Shown here: in pieces, positions 27,033-34,690 of the stretch
Position numbering within the stretch: the stretch's first letter is position 1
Layout: every line of letters begins with the position of its first letter
Assembly (NCBI RefSeq): GCF_003386865.1
Contig: NZ_QTUA01000002.1
Span: forward strand, 1 to 64,000
Direction of reading: 5' to 3'
Source: Calidifontibacter indicus
GTDB lineage: Bacteria; Actinomycetota; Actinomycetes; Actinomycetales; Dermatophilaceae
DNA: 64,000 nucleotides
The notes under the pieces: generated by a model
Seen by the model: only the letters and a program-made list of their open reading frames with translations
What the model was told of the DNA's origin: nothing
The model's database searches: none
Position numbers and translations under genes: made by a program

Positions 27033-27206
27033 CTATGGGGCGCCAGTGCCGATGGGCGGGAAGGTGTCGTTCTCGGTGAACGTCACGTCGATCACGAGGC
27101 GCGGCTTGTGTTGGCAGACGCAGTGCCGCAGCGGGTATTCCCGCTGAGCTACGTGGTCGATGCAGTCTTCGGGCTGGTGTGGTTCCTGGCAGGGCTGACA
27201 GATCAT
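27033..27206 (-). CDS. Small Cys-rich (zinc-binding) protein
   Basis: A 57-residue protein beginning MICQPCQEPHQPEDCIDH and continuing PLRHCVCQH. Two CxxC/CxC pairs plus histidines suggest one or two bound zinc ions. The ribosome site GAAAGGAACC sits in the same leader sequence used by the other genes of this region, and four 9-bp repeats lie upstream (27239-27274). That shared promoter supports a real gene despite its size. Confidence 0.6.
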   Translation of the reverse strand: MICQPCQEPHQPEDCIDHVAQREYPLRHCVCQHKPRLVIDVTFTENDTFPPIGTGAP

Positions 27207-27238
27207 GCCGGTGGTTCCTTTCGGTTGGTGAGTGGTAC

Positions 27239-27274
27239 CCCATGTATGTCTCGTATGGCGTGTATGTCGCGTAT
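27239..27274 (-). promoter_or_regulatory. Four 9-bp direct repeats, promoter 1 (NNNNNGTAT type)
   Basis: GTAT recurs every nine bases on the plus strand (CCCATGTAT GTCTCGTAT then GGCGTGTAT GTCGCGTAT). They lie upstream of the 57-residue Cys-rich gene, just before GGTACC and the ribosome-site leader. The same layout occurs at five other promoters in this region. Confidence 0.65.
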
Positions 27275-27279
27275 GCGTT

Positions 27280-27810
27280 CTAGATGCTGAGGTCTCCCCC
27301 GTTGCGGCTCGATGCTGCGTTAATGGCGTGCATGACGGCATGAGTGACGAAGGTGCCGCGCCCCTCGCGATGGCCGGTGAGTTCATCGGCTCGCATCGCG
27401 TCCTCGAGCGCGATCCGCGCCCCTTCGGGCAGCCGGAACTTCCGCGGCCGTGAGGCGCCCGCGGTCGCCGGCGGCAACGTCAGGCTCTTTCGCTCCTGAG
27501 CTCGCCGGCTCGGTGACAACCGTGCCCACATTTGGACGGCCACGGCGACCCACCCGTTGAAGGAGGTGGGCGTGGACTTCGCGTCGTGCACGCGGTCGAC
27601 CAGGTGCGCGGCCTTGGCCCGGTTCATCGTCTCGTCACTCCAGCGGGTACTGAAGTCCAGGCCGACCGCTGCGGCCGACGTCGCCCGTCGAGCCGCCGCC
27701 CCAGAACGGGTGCGCGGGGTGGTTGCGGTGTTCGATGCCGTGGGCTCGATGTCGTCGTCGAGGCCGCTGTGCTTGACGTCCGCGAAGGGGCGGGGTTGGC
27801 GGCGGTTCAT
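27280..27810 (-). CDS. Small partition partner protein (ParB-like role), probable
   Basis: A 176-residue protein starting MNRRQPRPFADVKHSG at an ATG that overlaps the parA stop (ATGA). The N-terminal half is disordered and basic. The middle (LDFSTRWSDETMNRAKAAHL) and C-terminus (RKFRLPEGARIALEDAMRAD) look like a ribbon-helix-helix or small DNA-binding fold. Genes immediately after parA normally encode the centromere-binding partner. It has no ParB-type domain, while a full ParB-domain protein lies at 33137. Confidence 0.65.
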   Translation of the reverse strand: MNRRQPRPFADVKHSGLDDDIEPTASNTATTPRTRSGAAARRATSAAAVGLDFSTRWSDETMNRAKAAHLVDRVHDAKSTPTSFNGWVAVAVQMWARLSPSRRAQERKSLTLPPATAGASRPRKFRLPEGARIALEDAMRADELTGHREGRGTFVTHAVMHAINAASSRNGGDLSI

Positions 27811-28586
27811 GAGTTTGCTCCTGCTCGGATGATGGTGCCGATGGCTTCGATGTAGTCCTGACTGGCCCGCGTTGTGGGTGCGTGGATCGTCACCGGCCGG
27901 CCTGGGCGTCGGGGTGACCGGTACGCCTCGCGGACTTTCACGTCTTCCCGGATGGGTGTGGTGAGACGGTCGCCGTAGGTCTGTTGCAGCTCCTCGAGGA
28001 TCTCCCGGGCCATCACTCCCCCGGTACGAAAACGTGTCGGGACAACCCAGTCGATGCGGGCGCCGGGTCGCATCCGTCGGCCGACCTTGGTCCGCAGGAC
28101 TTCCTCCAGACGGTTGAGCTGCTCCAGGGCCTCGCGCTCCATGCTCACCGGTGCGATCACGATGTCGGCTGCGACGAGGGCTGTGATGGTGACACCGGCC
28201 AGGGATGGCGGAGTGTCGATCACGACATCGCTCCACGGTTCGGTTCCGCCGCGTAGGTAGTCCCGTAGACCGGTGGCCAGGTCGGGGACGTCCTGGACGG
28301 TGAGGTCGCTGAGCTTGTGTGTGCCGACGATGATGCTGGTGCCTGGGATGGTGGGCGAGTCGGTGGCGGCGTCCTGCAAGGTCGCTTCACCCTCCAACAG
28401 CTCCGCCGTGTGCCCGTAGATCGTGGTTTCGTCGACGACGCCGGCCCAGCTGGTGAAGTTGCCCTGCTGGTCTAAGTCCAGGCCGATCGGCTTACGGCCG
28501 GCGCGGGCCAGGCCCGCCAGGAGTTCGCCGGCCACGCTCGACTTGCCCACTCCCCCCTTGCCGCCAGCCACCGTGTAGATCGTCAT
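27807..28586 (-). CDS. parA: ParA-family partition ATPase
   Basis: A 259-residue P-loop ATPase with the deviant Walker A GGKGGVGKSSV at residues 8-18, the switch motif GLDLDQQGNFTSW, and Walker B-like DVVIDTPPSLAG. ParA binds nucleoid DNA with ATP and positions plasmids or elements for segregation. It is followed by its probable partner with a 4-nt overlap. Upstream are a possible 10-residue leader ORF and the 9-bp repeat promoter. Confidence 0.92.
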   Translation of the reverse strand: MTIYTVAGGKGGVGKSSVAGELLAGLARAGRKPIGLDLDQQGNFTSWAGVVDETTIYGHTAELLEGEATLQDAATDSPTIPGTSIIVGTHKLSDLTVQDVPDLATGLRDYLRGGTEPWSDVVIDTPPSLAGVTITALVAADIVIAPVSMEREALEQLNRLEEVLRTKVGRRMRPGARIDWVVPTRFRTGGVMAREILEELQQTYGDRLTTPIREDVKVREAYRSPRRPGRPVTIHAPTTRASQDYIEAIGTIIRAGANS

Positions 28587-28615
28587 GAGGTCGCCTCGCC
28601 TGATCGTTCAGCCAT
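28583..28615 (-). other. Possible 10-codon leader ORF before parA
   Basis: ATG at 28615, preceded by AAAGGAGAGGG, opens a 10-codon frame (MAERSGEATS) whose TGA overlaps the parA ATG. The ribosome site belongs to this short ORF, so parA may be translated by coupling. Confidence 0.5.
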
Positions 28616-28642
28616 GGTGCCCTCTCCTTTGGTTGGTCATTG

Positions 28643-28678
28643 CCGATGTATGTAGTGTATGGCATGTATTTGGTGTAT
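28643..28678 (-). promoter_or_regulatory. Four 9-bp direct repeats, promoter 2 (parA)
   Basis: CCGATGTAT, GTAGTGTAT, GGCATGTAT and TTGGTGTAT lie back to back, GTAT every 9 bp, in the parA leader region. They share the GGCATGTAT unit with promoters 3-6. Confidence 0.7.
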
Positions 28679-28782
28679 GTCATCATTTTGCCTAGGTCGT
28701 GTCGATCCAGCTCGACCGTTGGCCGCGCAAGGCCGCCTTCTAGACTTGGGGCACCCTTTTGGTTTGGTACCCCGAAGGTGTC

Positions 28783-28812
28783 GCGGCCCCGGGTCTTCGG
28801 ACCCGGGGCCGC
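28783..28812. terminator. Strong hairpin downstream of the DUF3560/zinc-ribbon operon
   Basis: GCGGCCCCGGGTC pairs perfectly with GACCCGGGGCCGC around TTCG. It lies 17 bp beyond the stop of the 67-residue gene. There is no U-run, as is common for actinomycete terminators. Confidence 0.6.
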
Positions 28813-28828
28813 TCTCACTTCCTCATCC

Positions 28829-29032
28829 TCAGGTGGTCCCGGAGCGCACTTCCTGGAAGCCGGTCTGGCCGCGGGTGAGTCCGCAGCTGGGGCACCGCCG
28901 AACCGCGTCTGCTTCCTTGATGCTCAGGTGGGGGCTGGTCCAGCCGCACCACTCACAGATCGCGTTCCGCCCCGTGCTGTGGGTGGTGATCAGGACTGCG
29001 TATCCGTTGACCCGGACCGTGTTGGGGCTCAT
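28829..29032 (-). CDS. Small zinc-ribbon protein
   Basis: A 67-residue protein with two CxxC pairs, CEWC and CPSC (AICEWCGWTSPHLSIKEADA, then RRCPSCG), which form a treble-clef or zinc-ribbon site. The start overlaps the DUF3560 stop (ATGA), so the two are co-translated. It may bind nucleic acid or a protein partner; no specific role known. Confidence 0.7.
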   Translation of the reverse strand: MSPNTVRVNGYAVLITTHSTGRNAICEWCGWTSPHLSIKEADAVRRCPSCGLTRGQTGFQEVRSGTT

Positions 29033-29955
29033 GATTGCTTCCCCTGGGCGCCGCGGTGGTCGGTGACTTTGTGCCAGGGGCATCGGTCGGTCCAGCTGTA
29101 CTCGGTCTCGACCGTGACCGTCTTGGGGTTCGCGCGTACGACGGTGCGCCAGATGCCGGAGATCATGACCTGATCGCCGGCCTTGACGGTGGCCGGGCTG
29201 TAGTCGCCAGCTTCCCCCTCGGCCAGTTGCTGGCTGCTGACGCCCTGCCAAAACTCGAGCTCGTTCGACAAGTGCGCGATGGCTTCGGTAAGGCGCAGCC
29301 CTGCACCCTGCTCTACTCCTCCCCCGCTGGCACGATGAAGGGCGAGGCTGCGCTGATGTTTGCGCAAGTCGGCAGCCAGTCGCTCGACGCGGTTACCGAC
29401 CGTAATCGGGTTGTTGCGTCCTTCGGTAGCCGCGGCGGCCTGGCTTGCTTGTCGGGCGAGCTCTGCAGCCCTCTCCCCTTCGCTGATGGCCTTGCCCATG
29501 CCGCAGTGGATCCGCTCCTGGTCGCGCTCAGCTTTCGCTTGAGAGTGATGGCCGAGAAGGATGGGCTGACCCAGCGGGATCCGGTCGGTGATGGCCTGCA
29601 CGCCCTCCCAGGCATTCGTGGCGGCTTGTTCGTGGGTGGCCGCTCGAGCGGTCAGTTCGGCGGCGCGTTCCTCGCTGCGTGCTTGGCGGTCACGCTCGGC
29701 GTCACCCTCGGAGCGCGGAGCCGCGTCTACGGCGACTTCCACATCGAAACCCTCGGCGACCAACGCCGCGGCAGTTCGCTCGATGACCCACCGCTTGGGT
29801 GCGCGGTCGCGGCTGTACGGCACAAACCAAGCACTGATGCTGCGGCCCCACCGCCAGCCATTGCTTTTGAGGATGGCCGCGGTGCCGTCGCCTCGCTCGG
29901 TGCCGTCGATGAGAGTGCCCTCGGCGGATGTATGGGTGATGATCAGGTCGACCAT
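29029..29955 (-). CDS. DUF3560 family protein
   Basis: A 308-residue protein. The N-terminal region (TLIDGTERGDGTAAILKSNG, WRWGRSISAWFVP) and the long Glu/Ala-rich coiled region (about 90-190) match DUF3560, common on actinomycete plasmids and conjugative elements; function unknown. The C-terminal KAGDQVMISGIWRTVVRANP looks like a small SH3-like barrel. ATG start is preceded by GAAAGG in the shared leader. First gene of a two-gene unit. Confidence 0.75.
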   Translation of the reverse strand: MVDLIITHTSAEGTLIDGTERGDGTAAILKSNGWRWGRSISAWFVPYSRDRAPKRWVIERTAAALVAEGFDVEVAVDAAPRSEGDAERDRQARSEERAAELTARAATHEQAATNAWEGVQAITDRIPLGQPILLGHHSQAKAERDQERIHCGMGKAISEGERAAELARQASQAAAATEGRNNPITVGNRVERLAADLRKHQRSLALHRASGGGVEQGAGLRLTEAIAHLSNELEFWQGVSSQQLAEGEAGDYSPATVKAGDQVMISGIWRTVVRANPKTVTVETEYSWTDRCPWHKVTDHRGAQGKQS

Positions 29956-30360
29956 GACAGGCCTTTCGGTTGGTGGTGGGTGGTACCCCGTGTGTTGATG
30001 TATTAAGTGTATGGCATGTATGGCATGTATTGAAGTGTTTTGCCTGATTTGTTTGGGACTTCTCACATGGTGGACAGGAGTTTGAGCGGCCAGAAATCGG
30101 CCGGACCCCCTCCTCAAAGCTCTTGAGCGCGGCCGAAGGCCGCTCCGTCGTCAGTCGGGTCGGGCAAACAGGGCGCGGAGCTTGCGGAGCGCACGCCCGA
30201 CCCTCGACTGACAGGGCACCGGGTCGGCGCAGCCGACGCCGCTAAACGGCTGCGCAGCAGCCGCCGGCCCGCCCCGGGACGCTTTTCCCCGGGGCGGGCC
30301 GGCGCCGATGTAGCCCCGGGCCTGCGGGTGGCAGACCCGGGGCGTATGGCGTGTATGGGC
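29956..30360. repeat. Intergenic control cassette, copy A (405 bp)
   Basis: Fills the whole space between the DUF3560 start and the DUF4192 stop. Reading on the minus strand: two GTAT repeats, two GC-rich terminator hairpins, a 14-bp-arm hairpin (GTCGGGTCGGGC paired with GCCCGACCC), the four 9-bp repeats (29995-30030) and the ribosome-site leader. It is almost base-for-base identical to copy C (32731-33136), and about 290 bp of it are shared with copy B. Confidence 0.85.
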
Positions 30361-31278
30361 CTAGAAGCTCAGTCCGAGGGAGATTGCTCGGCTTGCGAGG
30401 GCGGCGAGGCTGTAGGTGGGGTCGTCCGCGTGAGCGGCGCTGAGAGCGGTTTGGGTGATCGCGGCCGGCACGGTGTTGCCGCTGCTGTGGGCGATGATCC
30501 CGGCCATCGTCCAAAAGACTGCTCGGTGCCCTGGGGCCATGCGTGCTCCGGCTTTGCGGAGCTCGTCGACGATCACGGGGTAGCCGACCTGGCCCGCGAC
30601 CTCGACCAGCGTGGACGACAGGGACGCGAACCCTTTGCCCGACTCGGCCAGGAGCGTGTCGCGCAGCGTCTTGTCCTGCAACGCGGTGGCGAGTTCGGCG
30701 AGTTCGACATCGGCGGCGTTCTTGCCCGCGATGAGCAGCAGGAAGGTTGCGACGGCGTCGACTCGGTTGGCCGACTCGGCCGGGGTGATCGAGCCGTGGC
30801 CGGTCCAAGCGGCGCGCAGTTCATCCGGGGTGACGGGTGCGCCGGTCTGCACGCGGGCGCGCACCACGAACGGGTCGTCGGTGCCGGGAAGTTGCCCGGT
30901 CTTGCCCGTGGCGCAGTCTCGCAGCTCGTTGCCGGTGACGATGAATGCTCCGGTGTCGACGCCGGTCGTCAGGGCCGCTTCGCGCATGGCTTCGGCCTGG
31001 GCGTCGCTATCCCCCGCCGCATTCCACACGGTGACGATGAGTCGGTGAATGTCGGCGCGAGTGCGGAACACGTCGATGGTCGACAGGGTCATCTCGGCCA
31101 GCTGGTCGATGCCGTCCAGCTTGGCCAGGTCGAGGCGGGCGGTCCCGACCAGGACGTTCCCGCCCTCGACTCCGGCCAGGGTGACGACGTTCTCGAGAGT
31201 GACGCCGAACATCGCGGGCTGGGCTGCGATCAGCGATGCGGCTGCCACGGTCAGAACGTTGGGCTTGTTGTCGGTCAT
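30361..31278 (-). CDS. DUF4192 family protein
   Basis: A 305-residue soluble protein of the actinobacterial DUF4192 family: N-terminal LTVAAASLIAAQPAMFGVTL, the strand IVTVWNAAGDSDAQAEAMR with the following acidic loop, and a C-terminal helical Ala-rich half. Function of the family is unknown. It is a stand-alone unit with the 9-bp repeat promoter (31319-31354) and cassette terminators at its 3' end. Confidence 0.7.
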   Translation of the reverse strand: MTDNKPNVLTVAAASLIAAQPAMFGVTLENVVTLAGVEGGNVLVGTARLDLAKLDGIDQLAEMTLSTIDVFRTRADIHRLIVTVWNAAGDSDAQAEAMREAALTTGVDTGAFIVTGNELRDCATGKTGQLPGTDDPFVVRARVQTGAPVTPDELRAAWTGHGSITPAESANRVDAVATFLLLIAGKNAADVELAELATALQDKTLRDTLLAESGKGFASLSSTLVEVAGQVGYPVIVDELRKAGARMAPGHRAVFWTMAGIIAHSSGNTVPAAITQTALSAAHADDPTYSLAALASRAISLGLSF

Positions 31279-31632
31279 TGGTGTGCCTTTCGGTTGGTGT
31301 GGGTGGTACCCCGTTGTGTTGATGTATTAAGTGTATGGCATGTATGGCATGTATTGAAGTGTTTTGCCCGATTTGTTTGGGACTTCTCACATGGTGGACA
31401 GGAGTTTGAGCGGCCAGAAATCGGCCGGACCCCCTCCTCAAAGCTCTTGAGCGCGGCCGAAGGCCGCTCCGTCGTCAGTCGGGTCGGGCAAACAGGGCGC
31501 GGAGCTTGCGGAGCGCACGCCCGACCCTCGACTGACAGGGCACCGGGTCGGCGCAGCCGACGCCGCTAAACGGCTGCGCAGCAGCCGCCGGCCCGTCCGG
31601 GACGCTTTACCCCGGACGGGCCGGCGCGGCGA
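31279..31632. repeat. Intergenic control cassette, copy B (354 bp)
   Basis: Lies between the DUF4192 start and the ArdC-like stop. The central part, from the four 9-bp repeats (31319-31354) to the GCAGCAGCCGCCGGCCCG segment, matches copies A and C. The terminator stem differs but stays paired (GGCCCGTCCGGG with CCCGGACGGGCC, against GGCCCGCCCCGGG with CCCGGGGCGGGCC in A and C). It lacks the extra distal hairpin of A and C. Confidence 0.85.
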
Positions 31633-32730
31633 CTAGGCCGCCTGGAGTAGGTCGGCGGCAATCTCCGCGACGGGCTCTCCGGCCTTGGCGCGCTTCCAGG
31701 CTTCGCCCTTGGGCTCGAGTCCAGCCGCGCGCAGCTGCTCGGCCAACGCCTTGTTGTCGGCCTTCGCGTCGGCCCGGTCGGCCTTGGGGGAGCGGGCAAC
31801 GGTGACGTTCTCGGCTCCGAGGGCGACGGCTGCGACAGCGTCCAGGACGTGGCACGAGCGTTCATAGGCGACGGCGACCCGCTGAGCGCTGCGTGCCCAT
31901 TCGGCCATGTAGCGGGCAGCGCTTCGGGCGTGCTGCCCCTGGCCGAACGCGACGAGCAGACCATAGGCGACGGCTTCGGCTTCGGCCTCCATGTCGCCGC
32001 GGTGCTCTCCGGCGTAGGGGCGGTCATCGTCCGCGCCGTGCAGGAGCGCGTGGGCGATTTCGTGGGCCAGGGTCTCGACGGCCGCCCATTCGGTCAGGCC
32101 CCCGTGAACGACAATCTGCCGGGTGGCGTGGATGGTGTAGCCACCCTCGACCATCTCGGTGCCGCTGCGGTCCACGGTCCAGCCCTGGCCGGTGATCCAC
32201 GCGGCGAGCCGATCGAAGATTTCGCGGGCCTCACCTTCGGGAAGCTCGGGGGCGGTGAACTCGGCCTCTCCGGTCTGCCCCTGGTCGTTGACCACATCGG
32301 CCGCGCAGTAGGTCCGCTCGACCCGGAAGACGCGGCGCTGCCGCGCTCCGGGGGTGCCCTGGGGGACCTTCTCGCCGGTCGCAGGGTCCAGCCACAGCAT
32401 CAGCGGGCGGGACCAGATCGCCAGCGGTGCGCCGGTCGGGGCGTATCCGCGCCGCGCCCAGACGTACCGGGGCGCGATTTCCTGCGACGCGGCGTGCATC
32501 GCGGCCGCGAACGCCTCCCGGGAACTGCGCCCGTCGCGGGCGAAACGGCCCACGAGCTGAGCGAGGATCAACGCCTGGTTGGTGGGGGAGTAGGCCGGGT
32601 GTCCGCTGCGCAACCGCAGCGCACGGGCAGCCATCGCCGCAGGCCAGCCCGTCGGGTTCTCGATGAACGCGTTCACCTGGTCGACCAGTTCGGCGCGGTT
32701 CGCCTGGTGGTCGATTTGCTGCTTGGTCAT
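31633..32730 (-). CDS. ArdC-like antirestriction protein (ssDNA-binding domain and metalloprotease)
   Basis: A 365-residue protein. The N-terminal ArdC-like region holds SPTNQALILAQL (about 48-60); the central metalloprotease domain holds VETLAHEIAHALLHG (HExxH about 224) and the downstream MEAEAEAVAYGLLVAFG glutamate helix. ArdC proteins bind the entering single strand and protect it from host restriction. The gene lies in the region that would enter a recipient with the partition genes, fitting early expression. It is a single-gene unit with its own cassette promoter and terminator. Confidence 0.85.
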   Translation of the reverse strand: MTKQQIDHQANRAELVDQVNAFIENPTGWPAAMAARALRLRSGHPAYSPTNQALILAQLVGRFARDGRSSREAFAAAMHAASQEIAPRYVWARRGYAPTGAPLAIWSRPLMLWLDPATGEKVPQGTPGARQRRVFRVERTYCAADVVNDQGQTGEAEFTAPELPEGEAREIFDRLAAWITGQGWTVDRSGTEMVEGGYTIHATRQIVVHGGLTEWAAVETLAHEIAHALLHGADDDRPYAGEHRGDMEAEAEAVAYGLLVAFGQGQHARSAARYMAEWARSAQRVAVAYERSCHVLDAVAAVALGAENVTVARSPKADRADAKADNKALAEQLRAAGLEPKGEAWKRAKAGEPVAEIAADLLQAA

Positions 32731-33136
32731 GACAGGCCTTTCGGTTGGTGGTGGGTGGTACCCCGTTGTGTTGATGTATTAAGTGTATGGCATGTATGGC
32801 ATGTATTGAAGTGTTTTGCCTGATTTGTTTGGGACTTCTCACATGGTGGACAGGAGTTTGAGCGGCCAGAAATCGGCCGGACCCCCTCCTCAAAGCTCTT
32901 GAGCGCGGCCGAAGGCCGCTCCGTCGTCAGTCGGGTCGGGCAAACAGGGCGCGGAGCTTGCGGAGCGCACGCCCGACCCTCGACTGACAGGGCACCGGGT
33001 CGGCGCAGCCGACGCCGCTAAACGGCTGCGCAGCAGCCGCCGGCCCGCCCCGGGACGCTTTTCCCCGGGGCGGGCCGGCGCCGATGTAGCCCCGGGCCTG
33101 CGGGTGGCAGACCCGGGGCGTATGGCGTGTATGGGC
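32731..33136. repeat. Intergenic control cassette, copy C (406 bp)
   Basis: Fills the space between the ArdC-like start and the parB stop. Same order of elements as copy A, with the only obvious difference a single T in the GGTACC leader. The four 9-bp repeats are at 32771-32806. Confidence 0.85.
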
Positions 33137-34558
33137 CTACTGGCTGTCCTGCTGCTTCTTGCTGCGCTTGGCCGGTTTGACCCCGGCGGCGCGTTCCTCA
33201 ACGGGGGAGAGGGTGTATCCCTGGTCGGCGAGGAAGGTGAGGTACCGGGCGGTGTGCTTGCTGACCTCGCGCCAGGAGTGGGTTCCAGTCGCGGATTCGG
33301 CGGCGGCGAGGGCGTAGCCGAGGGCGAGGACGGTGGCGCGGCCTTCGGTCGCCTTGTCGGCTGCGGCCTGCGCTCCGTCGTCGGCGTAGCCGCCTCGGTG
33401 GCCGATGAAGGACTCGACGATCGACCGGTCGACCTGGTTCAGGCCGTACGAGTCGTAGAACATCGCAGTCGCGATGAACGCGGCGGCGCCCTTGGGCGCG
33501 GTCTTGCGGGTCAGGAACTTGGTCACCCATTCCCGGCGTACGACCTCGGCGGACCTCCACGCCTTGTTCGACTCGATCACGTCGCGGCGTTCGGCCTTGG
33601 CAGCTTCCCGCTCGGTCTCGGTCATCTCAGCGGCGGGCTTCTTAGTGGAACTGCTTCCGTAGCGATCCTGGTGGCCATGCTTGCGCCAGTCGGTGCATAC
33701 GTAGACCGGCTCGACCAGGTCGTCCCCGTAGGCGCGGACGATGTAGGCGGCGTGCCCCTCGCAGGCGGCGTGCTCCTCGGTGCCCATGCCGCCCTTGTCG
33801 GTTCCTTTCAGGTGGCTCAGCTGGGCGGGCTTGCGGTCGTCGTACTCGGGGCGGTCGATCACGGTCACCTGCTGGGCGGTGAGCGCGTCGATGAGCAGGG
33901 CGCGGGCCTGCGCTTCGGCGCGTTCATCGAGGATGCGCTGCAGGGTGTGGTCGAACTGGCCCTGGGGGAGCGCGTCGAGCAGGCGCTTCACGGCGGCGGG
34001 GTCGTCTTCGACCTGCGCCAGCCCTGCGGCCTGGTCGAGCGTGAGGGCCGTGTGGGCGCTGAGCGCTTCACGAGCCGGTTCGGACGCGGACGCGGCCAGA
34101 CCTGCATCGACCTGGGCGCGCTTGTGGCCGGTGCGCTTGGCGATCTGCGCCGCCGACAGTCCGAACGCCGACAACTGCTCGAACGCGGCCGCGTGCTCCC
34201 CAGCGGTCAAACCGGCGCGGTGGTCATTGGCCGCGAGCTGGTCGATGATGCGGTCGGCATCCTCCGGGGTGGGGGAGACGTACGCGGGAATGGTGCTGAG
34301 GCCGAGTTCAGCGGCGGCGAGAGTGCGGCGCTGCCCGTCAACGGCAACGATCGCGCCGTCTGCGTCCCGGTACGCCCGGATGGGCAGCAGGACGCCGCGG
34401 TCCCGGATCGAGGCGATGAACGCCCGGTCCAGCCGCGCATCGAGACGGACGTTCGTGCCGATGTTGATGCTGCGCGGGTCGACCTCGACCAGCGCAGTGG
34501 CCGCGTTCGGTTCGGTGGTCGATCCGGTGGTCGGTTCGGTGGTCTGCTGGTTGGTCAT
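33137..34558 (-). CDS. parB: ParB/RepB/Spo0J-family protein
   Basis: A 473-residue protein. The ParB N-terminal nuclease-like domain reads SINIGTNVRLDARLDRAFIA, VLLPIRAYRDADGAIV and VDGQRRTLAAAELG, with the helix-turn-helix region GLSAAQIAKRTGHKRAQVDA (about 130-155). The long C-terminal 250 residues are unlike chromosomal ParB. It may bind a plasmid centromere or act as a regulator, and it is not adjacent to parA. Transcribed alone from a cassette promoter (repeats at 34598-34633). Confidence 0.85.
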   Translation of the reverse strand: MTNQQTTEPTTGSTTEPNAATALVEVDPRSINIGTNVRLDARLDRAFIASIRDRGVLLPIRAYRDADGAIVAVDGQRRTLAAAELGLSTIPAYVSPTPEDADRIIDQLAANDHRAGLTAGEHAAAFEQLSAFGLSAAQIAKRTGHKRAQVDAGLAASASEPAREALSAHTALTLDQAAGLAQVEDDPAAVKRLLDALPQGQFDHTLQRILDERAEAQARALLIDALTAQQVTVIDRPEYDDRKPAQLSHLKGTDKGGMGTEEHAACEGHAAYIVRAYGDDLVEPVYVCTDWRKHGHQDRYGSSSTKKPAAEMTETEREAAKAERRDVIESNKAWRSAEVVRREWVTKFLTRKTAPKGAAAFIATAMFYDSYGLNQVDRSIVESFIGHRGGYADDGAQAAADKATEGRATVLALGYALAAAESATGTHSWREVSKHTARYLTFLADQGYTLSPVEERAAGVKPAKRSKKQQDSQ

Positions 34559-34690
34559 GGTGTGCCTTTCGGTTGGTGTGGGTGGTACCCCGTTGTGTTG
34601 ATGTATTAAGTGTATGGCATGTATGGCATGTATTGAAGTGTTTTGGCTGCTTTGTTTGGGACTTCTCACATGGTGGACGGGAGATTTGAG
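34559..34690. repeat. Intergenic control cassette, copy D (promoter half only)
   Basis: The leader, GGTACC, four 9-bp repeats (34598-34633) and the following 50 bp match copies A-C. Similarity then fades (AGCGGCCCGGAAATGGGCCGG in place of the related hairpin). The upstream hairpin part is replaced by different sequence of similar architecture. Confidence 0.8.

Noticed and set aside
27280-28236. Longer frame for the parA partner
   Set aside because: The upstream part lies antisense-like inside parA in another frame and is low complexity; the ATG at 27810 overlaps the parA stop.
29029-30117. Longer DUF3560 frame starting inside cassette A, with repeated IHAIHAIHLIH residues
   Set aside because: The extra N-terminus is just translation of the 9-bp repeats. 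In the other cassettes the same sequence is out of frame with the gene, and a ribosome site precedes the shorter start.
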